A stretch of 64,000 nucleotides of DNA from Conus ventricosus (taxonomy: Eukaryota; Mollusca; Gastropoda; Neogastropoda; Conidae), in the NCBI GenBank assembly GCA_018398815.1, contig CM031611.1, positions 81,425,603 to 81,489,602 on the forward strand. Reading direction: 5' to 3'. Position 1 is the stretch's first letter, and each line of letters starts with the position of its first letter. Shown here in pieces: positions 57,570-64,000 of the stretch. The notes below the pieces were generated by a model. The model searched no databases. It was not told where the DNA came from and saw nothing but the letters and a program-made list of their open reading frames with translations. The position numbers were made by a program, and so were the translations under genes.

Positions 57570-57840
57570 TCTTCGCGCTTAGTGTGAGCAAGACTTTGCC
57601 ATTTTACTGGCCGGCAGCTGAATAAAGCGGCCAGCTATTAACCAATCAGCGTGAACGCGCGCACTGCGACCACCTTCAGCAGCAGGAAAGAAGAACGACG
57701 CTACCTGCCATAGTTGCGCGTGGTGTTGTCTGTGGTGAATTTGTGCAAAAAGTGCGAATTTCGGTGTGTTTTGGATACTGCAGTTCATCATCTTCGGTGG
57801 TTGCCGTGTTCAAATAGTCTTAGCTCTGTAAAGAAGTAGA
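57570..57840. promoter_or_regulatory. Possible CCAAT promoter segment
   Basis: ACCAATCAGC (57640-57649) followed by CpG-rich GTGAACGCGCGCACTGCG lies in otherwise AT-rich DNA, with an inverted CTGGCC...GGCCAG pair just before it. It could be a start site for a plus-strand transcript or an internal promoter region of the p53-family gene. Nothing downstream is recognisable as a gene. Confidence 0.25.
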
Positions 57841-58213
57841 CAGGATATCACTTTTGTCCAGATCTTCAAAACACCAAATTCATCAGTGCGAGCGACTGGA
57901 AAACGTTTCCTTCTTTGAGATAAGTAAAATTCGTGCATTTTGGGGTTTGTTGACAATATTAAAACTTAATTCAGGTCTTTTGGGGTTTTTTGTCCGCTTT
58001 TACAATTGTTCTCAGGAAAGTGTTTAGTTTCCAGTATTAAGTTATCAAAGTCATATACCGGCAACGGGCCGCTGGAAGGCTATACTTGGGGTGGTTAAAG
58101 TACTGAAACCGTGCTTGTTCCCGGCTCAGTAAAGCCTCTCCGTGTCTGACGTCACTGTCTGTGTCGGTTTAACACGCAGCGCGTGGTGCTCCTGCTGGCC
58201 TCGTGCTGTTCGT

Positions 58214-58220
58214 TCTCTCT

Positions 58221-58276
<56 letters not shown>
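58214..58276. repeat. (CT)n-(GT)n microsatellite
   Basis: About 26 GT units after a short CT run. Confidence 0.97.
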
Positions 58277-58277
<1 letters not shown>

Positions 58278-58641
58278 GCTATCACTTTAGAGCAATGAAG
58301 GTTCTTTTTTTCTTTCTTAACGGCATCGTTTAATGCCCCACCCCCACCCCGCCCTCACTGCTCCTCCATGAGTCGAGTACTTGCTGGCTGGCAACCAACG
58401 CGACAATTTCCAAATCAATTCACAGGAAAGTGATAAAGAGAATCAGTCTGTGAGACTTCTTAGTTGTTTGCATACAAAGGAAAACAGCAATACTGTACTA
58501 TCATCTTCCATGTAACGGGACAGTCTGTGATAAGTAACATGTTCAGCTGAGTTTTAACAATGATGGATACATCCTACATCCACCACGCTGCACAACCGTG
58601 AGTACAAAATCTCTCTGTCTTCATCTGTCCTGTCTTGCATT

Positions 58642-58736
58642 GCCCCCCCCCCCCCCCCCTCACTCTTTCTTTCGCCCCCTCTGGCTTTGCTTTGATTCTC
58701 TATCTCCCTCTTTCTCTCTCTCTCCCACACACAGGT

Positions 58737-58778
<42 letters not shown>
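58642..58778. repeat. Poly-C, CT-rich and (GT)n cluster
   Basis: Poly-C at 58643-58658, CT tracts, and about 19 GT units at 58740-58777. Confidence 0.95.
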
Positions 58779-58779
<1 letters not shown>

Positions 58780-58782
<3 letters not shown>

Positions 58783-58985
58783 CTCAGCATGTTACAAACG
58801 TAGCGTAAAAAAGCATGAAACATGCACACCAAAATCTGTTCATGTTTATGTGGAAATTAAGCATGTTACACTCACAGCAAAAACAAATGCATGAAACACG
58901 CAAACCAAAATCTGTTCATGTTTATGTGGAAATTAAGCATGTTACACTCACAGCAAAAAAAAAAAAAAAAGCATGAAACACGCAA
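58780..58985. repeat. About 80-bp tandem duplication
   Basis: The unit containing GCATGAAACACGCAAACCAA, AATCTGTTCATGTTTATGTG and GAAATTAAGCATGTTACACT occurs twice fully, with a third partial copy. Confidence 0.85.
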
Positions 58986-59099
58986 AACAAATTGTGTTGG
59001 CTAGTAATGTGTGTTTACGTCTGCGTCTGGTGAATGGGCTTGACAACGTTTTGAGGACAGCAAACAGTGAGCGTAAGTATTACCGTAAGTATTAAATCT

Positions 59100-59235
59100 C
59101 TCTGTGTGTGTGTGTGTGGTGTGTGTGTGTGTGTGTGTGTGTTGTGTGTAACGTAATGTAAAAGGATAAACATGATAAAATTATAATTCCTATTCAAAAC
59201 ACACACACACACACACACCGCTGGAAAACTCACAC
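59100..59235. repeat. (GT)n and (CA)n microsatellites
   Basis: GT array at 59103-59145, then CA array at 59198-59218 in the opposite sense. The pair could form a hairpin. Confidence 0.95.
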
Positions 59236-59401
59236 ACGCAGACAGACACACGAGCGCGTTCAACACTAGAAAACACGCGCACCGTTGTAAGTGAATATCG
59301 TTAATCAGTCCGAGGGAAAAGATGTGTCTTTAAGAAGGTTTTGTGTGTTGTTGTTGTCTTCAATTTAACGTCTTTCCACATAAAATGATATTAGACCAAG
59401 G

Positions 59402-59510
59402 TTGTGTGTGTGTGTGTGCGTTTCTTTTGCCCTCTGTCTGTCTCTCTCTTTGTCTGTCTGTCTGTCTCTCTCTCTCCGTGTGCGTGCGTTTTGCTCTCTC
59501 TCTCTCTCGC
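59402..59510. repeat. (GT)n, (CTGT)n and (CT)n microsatellites
   Basis: Compound simple repeat. Confidence 0.93.
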
Positions 59511-59538
59511 CTTGTCGGTCCAGCAGTACGGTAATTGT

Positions 59539-59585
59539 AATGTTGTTTATAGCAAAGCCGACCACAAAGGGCGATACCAGGGCTG
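59539..59585 (-). mobile_element. Solo I-clade LINE 3' tail
   Basis: Minus strand: CAGCCCTGGTATCGCCCTTT, then GTGGTCGGCTTTGCTATAAA and CAACATTA. It is the best solo match to the tail of the LINE at 43281-43912, lacking any coding part. Confidence 0.6.
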
Positions 59586-59589
59586 ACAC

Positions 59590-61290
59590 AGCAGTACAAG
59601 TGGTCAGTAGTTCCTGCAAATCCACTTTCTTGGCTCTGGGGAGACCAGCATTACACATTTCCATCGGCACAGCGTGTACCTCGCCACAGTGATGTTGCCA
59701 TTCTGCGCTGCGTGTATACCTCGCCACAGAGAAGCTGGGATGGAATGCGCGGCGATGCGAGAGGGATGGGATGGGGGTGGGGAGAGGTGGGAGTGCAACT
59801 GCGGGGGAGGGAGGTTGGGCGCTCGTTAAAAATAGGCGGGCCCTCCTCGCCGGCCAAGATGTTGTAATTGCGTGCGCCGTGGGCAAACTCTGCCTCGAAG
59901 AAACGAATGCAAGACTGTTAAACAAAGCTTTTCCATGTCATGTGTTGACCTGCTGTTCATAATGTTCCCCTGTATTTGTATAGGGTTTTAGTAGAAAAAT
60001 AGTGAGAGTACGACTATACTGATGCAAATACCTGCAATAACTGATGAATTAATGATGAATTCTACAAGTTTATAGCTGTTCTAGGGTTTCCAAATCCCTG
60101 CATTTATCAACTTTGTGTATGTATGTGCAGTGTGTGCTGGTCAATCAACTCCAAGAAACTATTATGACTAGTATTGTAAGCCAGAGCTTTGTTCAGCTTA
60201 ATGAGAGTCTCTGTTATTATCTTTTTTATCTTCTGTCTTTCACAGCCATTATGACCGTTATGCTGAACTCTGCATGAGGAAAATCCATCCTGAGGAAAAA
60301 TCATTGGACAACTATCACAGATGAGTCCAGGTCTACAGATGTTTTGGACTAGAACCTTTCTCCCCTACCTGGTTAGATTTGATAAACTCCCCAAAGTTTG
60401 AGTTGGCACTGTTAAAACAATGCAGGTTTTGTCAGGAGTCACTTTAACAAAACTGATAAATTTTGAGTTTTGTTTGTCTTGCCTGAAGAACACCTAAGAG
60501 GTCGAAATGTGTCATGTTTTGTCTTGTAATTCGTTTATTGTTTGGCTGATACAGTACTTTTTAAAGTTGATTGATAAGCTGACCATGTCATCAGTTGTTC
60601 TCTCCATACAATGCTGAAAATCACACAGGACATGTGTGTCTGCTGCCTACCAACAGCTGTTGGTCAAGATAGTTAAACAGTATGACAACTACGCCGATAT
60701 GGATGTCTTTTGTTTGTTTGTTATTTCTTTGTTTTTACAACACCATACAAACACGAAGACCTACATATTATTACTTGTAGACAGAACAGTTATTTGCAGA
60801 TGTGTGGTTGTTTACTGTCTGGCGACATCTTCCAGCAGGGTATGGCTGGAAAGGCAACACTGTCTTCTGCCAAGTCTCCAGTCAGCAATTGTAATTACTG
60901 AGAACATGCCCATGCTCATAAAATGTACCGTATGACTGAACTTATAAATCACAGAAAAACTATGATCTCCTGAACTCACTCTGTGTTTGTTACGCACCAA
61001 GATAAAAAATGATTTCCTTCTTACAAACTCATCTGCTTTCCCACAAAGCTAATTTTCAACAGGAAAAGAAACACAAACATACATGAAAATGAAATTTAAC
61101 TCTTTTAACCCCCACCCCACCCCCCTTTCCTCCACCTACCAAATTATTTGTCCAGAGAACCAGGTAAACTTATTACTCTGTGGTACATGTTTCAAAATTA
61201 TAAAAAGTCCTGAAAAGTCCAAATTGAACTGTTTTGTTTAAAAAACAAACAACGAAACATGCCGATGCAGTCTGCTGTTTCTGTGCAAGT
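59590..61290. other. No recognisable gene
   Basis: A GC-rich stretch at 59640-59900 has a near-duplicate GTGTACCTCGCCACAG / GTGTATACCTCGCCACAG. The rest is AT-rich unique DNA. Confidence 0.45.
60482..60530 (+). mobile_element. Penelope-like terminal motif, plus strand
   Basis: CCTGAAGAA-CACCTAAGAGGTC-GAAATG, followed by TGTCATGTTTTGTCTTGTAA. The hairpin arms ACCT/AGGT pair, and the trailing segment resembles that of copy A (1267-1327). Confidence 0.45.
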
Positions 61291-61304
61291 GCATGCATGT
61301 CAGA

Positions 61305-61370
61305 GTGTGTGTGTGCGAGTGTGTGTGTGCGGTGTGTGTGTGTGTGTGCGTGCGCGTGTGTGTGTCGTGT
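61305..61370. repeat. (GT)n microsatellite
   Basis: GT with GC interruptions. Confidence 0.9.
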
Positions 61371-61593
61371 GTGCATGTGGTAGTTGTTTACAGCACATGG
61401 ACCATTATAGTCACTTCATCCTTCACACAGACACTGTCTTTTCACTTCATGGTCACCGTGCATATCGCCACTTAAGTGTGAAGCAACAGCAAACACACCT
61501 GTACAATCTGTGCTGCTTTCAGAGCTGCTCACCTATCAAAAATCTCGTTCAATGAACAGTCTTCTATCATTCTCTTCTTTATTTCTTTTGTAG

Positions 61594-61872
61594 CTGCCCA
61601 CCTTCAACCAGTTGAAGATTCTCACTTACTGTCACACTAGGTTTCAGAAGAAATTCAACTTTGCCTTGAATCGAAGCGATTCGCAGATACTTTCGCTTAG
61701 AAGAATTTGTAAAATTGACCTCTTAAAACTCGAGCCTATCCAAATAACCCTTATCAGTACGAAATGTAGGGTCCTCCCCAACAGGCACATCTGCACAAGC
61801 TTGGGACTGTTTTTAAATGAGATGAGGCAGCCACTTTCATTTTCATATCTGATGGAAACAACTTTCGCTTGA
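61594..61872 (+). CDS. Possible exon, unrecognised
   Basis: The pyrimidine-rich acceptor TTTCTTTTGTAG (ending 61593) opens LPTFNQLKILTYCHTRFQKK, then FNFALNRSDSQILSLRRICK and onward to a stop at 61870-61872. A good acceptor and 92 open codons are suggestive, but no motif is recognised and no neighbouring exon was found. Confidence 0.25.
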   Translation: MPTFNQLKILTYCHTRFQKKFNFALNRSDSQILSLRRICKIDLLKLEPIQITLISTKCRVLPNRHICTSLGLFLNEMRQPLSFSYLMETTFA

Positions 61873-61899
61873 TTTTCCTTTCACTTACACTTGACTGAT

Positions 61900-62590
61900 T
61901 TCTTTCTCTCTCTCAAACAGACTGAAACTCGCCATAATAAAACACAAAGAGAAATATGCTATGATAAGGTGATATAGTGTTCACTTTAATTATACTCATA
62001 AAACATTCCAACAGTGGATTTGTCCAGACTAAATGAAGACGGTTGAATACAAGGCAGAAACAAAACACTGCACTCATCCCCTGATGCTTACTCCTGTCCC
62101 TAACCTCCCTGGATTAAAAAAAATAAAAAAATAAAAGAACTACTGTCTGAGATTTATCGTGTCAGAGGATGGGGTCCATCCCTCTCCTTCCACAGCCTCA
62201 AACTTCCCTGAACTGAATCAGGTACCCACTGGGTGGACTCAGAGGGTTTACAAACCCCCAATAGTTTCTGCCCTAATGAGCTGTTTGAACTCGTGGCTAA
62301 GTTTCATAGCCGAATGTGCCAATGACTACAGGCTTTTTTTTTTTTTTACATTAAACTTCTACGTGAATGATTTTTGTTCTTGACCAAAATAAGGCACTAA
62401 CTGGTCTATATTAAAAATATAAAATAAAAAAAAAGAAAAGGAAAAGAAAAAGGTTGGATCCGATTTTCAGTGCAAAAGTGACACTGCACCTTCCATATTT
62501 TACTTTAAAAGCAGTTCACTTCTCATCCCCATCTCCAGCCCTCCCCTACATAATCCATCATAGCACCAGCACCATTTGCACTCAACAATG
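61900..62590. other. No recognisable gene
   Basis: AT-rich unique DNA. Confidence 0.5.
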
Positions 62591-62612
62591 GCACAAACGT
62601 TTTCATACTGTT

Positions 62613-62725
62613 AAAATGCCAATTTTAATAAATATTCTCAAATTTTGCTTCAAATTCATACCTTCTGCTAAAATGCCGATTTTAATAAATATTCTTAAAT
62701 TTTGCCTCAATTAATACCTTCCGTA
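62613..62725. repeat. About 57-bp tandem duplication
   Basis: The unit TAAAATGCCAATTTTAATAA, ATATTCTCAAATTTTGC occurs twice with a few changes. Confidence 0.85.
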
Positions 62726-63069
62726 GCCCTGAAAATTGTCATACCATTTCTCCCAAACTCATCCCGACAGCATGAACTGTGTACAGAACAGATTTTAGCG
62801 ACCTCTTTCATTCTGGGGGAAAAGCCCAAATGCATTTCCATTAATAAATAACAACAATGACTTCTTCACAGTTTACATTCCTGTTTGGGAAACTGGAGCT
62901 GGCAAGCTGATGACAAAGCATACATCCCCCTCAATTCATATTCCGCATATAATGTGTCTGTTTGTCCTTGTATCTCTTTATGCATCATTGATGGGCACAG
63001 TGCCAGCTTTAGGAAGCCTCTTCTTTTTCCTGGGTAGCTGTTTCCCCCTGTTTTCCTCTTCCTTCTGGA

Positions 63070-63242
63070 GGCCAGCAAGCCACCTGTAAGGAGCCACAAC
63101 TTGTCAAGGGTCCAGCAAGCCACCTGTAAGGAGCCACAAGGGTCCAGCAAGCCACCTGTAAGGAGCCACAAGGGTCCAGCAAGCCACCTGTAAGGAGCCA
63201 CAAGGGTCTAGCAAGCCACCTGTAAGGAGCCACAAGGGTCCA
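63070..63242. repeat. 32-bp minisatellite, about 5 copies
   Basis: The unit CCAGCAAGCCACCTGTAAGG, AGCCACAAGGGT. The second copy has an extra AACTTGTC-type insertion. Confidence 0.95.
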
Positions 63243-63269
63243 GTTTAGCTACAGCAGAGGCAGGAGGGG

Positions 63270-64000
63270 GCCGACATGTTGACAATCCCAATCCAACATG
63301 GAGCTTCTAAGGACCGGTTCAGCCTCAACAGAGGTATGAGGGGGGGCGCCGGGGCCCAACATGTTGACAATCCCAATCCAACATGGAGCTTCTAAGGACT
63401 GGTTCAGCCTCAACAGAGGTATGAGGGGGGGACCAGCATGTTAACAATCCCTGTCCAACATGGAGCTTCTAAAGACCGGTTTAGCCTCAACAGAGGTAGG
63501 GGGGGGGGACCAGCATGTTAACAATCCCTATCCAACATGGAGCTTCTAAGGACCGGTTTAGCCTCAACAGAGGTATGAGGGGGGGGACCAGCATGCTAAC
63601 AATCCCTATCCAACATGGAGCTTCTAAGGACCGGTTTAGCCTCAACAGAGGTAGGGGGTGGGGGGGGGGGGGGGGGGGGGGGCACCATGTTAACAATCCC
63701 TATCAACATGGAGCTTCTAAGGACCAGTTCAGCCTCAACCAGAGGTACAAGGGGGGACCAGCATGTTAACAATCCCTATCAACATGGAGCTTCTAAGGAC
63801 CGGTTTAGCCTCAACCAGAGGTACAAGGGGGGTGGGGGGGGGGGGGGGCAACATGTTAACAATCCCTATCCAACATGGAGCTTCTAAGGACCGGTTCAGC
63901 CTCAACCAGAGGTACAAGGGGGGACCAGCATGTTAACAATCCCTATCCAACATGGAGCCACAAGGGACTAGTTTAGCCACAACAAAGGCAAAAGGAATCA
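63270..64000. repeat. About 75-bp G-rich minisatellite, 9 or more copies, running off the window
   Basis: The unit includes AACATGTTGACAATCCCAAT, CCAACATGGAGCTTCTAAGG, ACCGGTTCAGCCTCAACAGA, GGTATGAGGGGGGGACC. Unit length varies because of the G run (up to about 24 G at 63659). The array shares the word AGCCACAAGGG with the 32-bp array and may have arisen beside it. It continues past the right edge. Confidence 0.95.

Noticed and set aside
58598..58894. 98-residue frame in poly-C/CT/GT repeat
   Set aside because: Low-complexity translation.

Overview
This window looks like nuclear DNA of a marine mollusc, probably a gastropod. There are split genes with GT-AG introns, tRNA-derived SINEs, several clades of decayed non-LTR retrotransposons, hAT-like transposon remnants, many microsatellites and minisatellites, and one 1000-base gap of N. 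Species is inferred only from protein and repeat style. No bacterial operon, CRISPR array, rRNA or intact tRNA gene was seen.

Two conserved protein-coding genes can be read, both on the minus strand. (1) A four-coding-exon eIF5A gene (27019 down to 18511) contains the hypusination motif and all expected blocks. Its large third intron is packed with transposon debris, and a non-coding first exon and CCAAT promoter near 31.2-31.4 kb are possible. (2) The 3' part of a p53-family (p63/p73-like) gene (56765 down to 53144) has a Ser/Pro-rich linker exon, a SAM domain split over two exons, and the C-terminal tail. Its DNA-binding and tetramerisation exons should lie to the right of the window or were not recognised. 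In both genes one conserved exon lacks a single base relative to the reading frame, which points to consensus indels in the assembly rather than two independent pseudogenes.

Layout: 0-5 kb is microsatellites, a block of homopolymer-inflated sequence with two poly-G runs, and a Penelope-like inverted repeat. 5-13.5 kb is mostly non-coding with a 5'-truncated CR1/L2-like LINE and two tRNA-SINEs. 13.56-15.17 kb is a hAT-like element with exact terminal repeats and target duplication. 15.8-27 kb is eIF5A. 27-30.3 kb holds two decayed reverse transcriptase copies. 32-37.9 kb is microsatellites, a 5-bp satellite and more poor-quality sequence. 39.43-40.43 kb is the gap. 43.3-43.9 kb is an I-clade LINE 3' end. 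46-50.3 kb is a cluster of minisatellites, one of which is interrupted by a 676-bp hAT-like insertion. 53.1-56.8 kb is the p53-family gene with a TTAA-flanked piggyBac-like remnant in one intron and a 44-bp minisatellite in another. 57-64 kb is regulatory-looking or repetitive DNA ending in two further minisatellites.

The least conventional signal is a recurring CCTGANGAA-hairpin-GAAA motif at several loci, twice associated with long inverted repeats. It resembles a hammerhead ribozyme core, as known from Penelope-like elements, but with one extra base.
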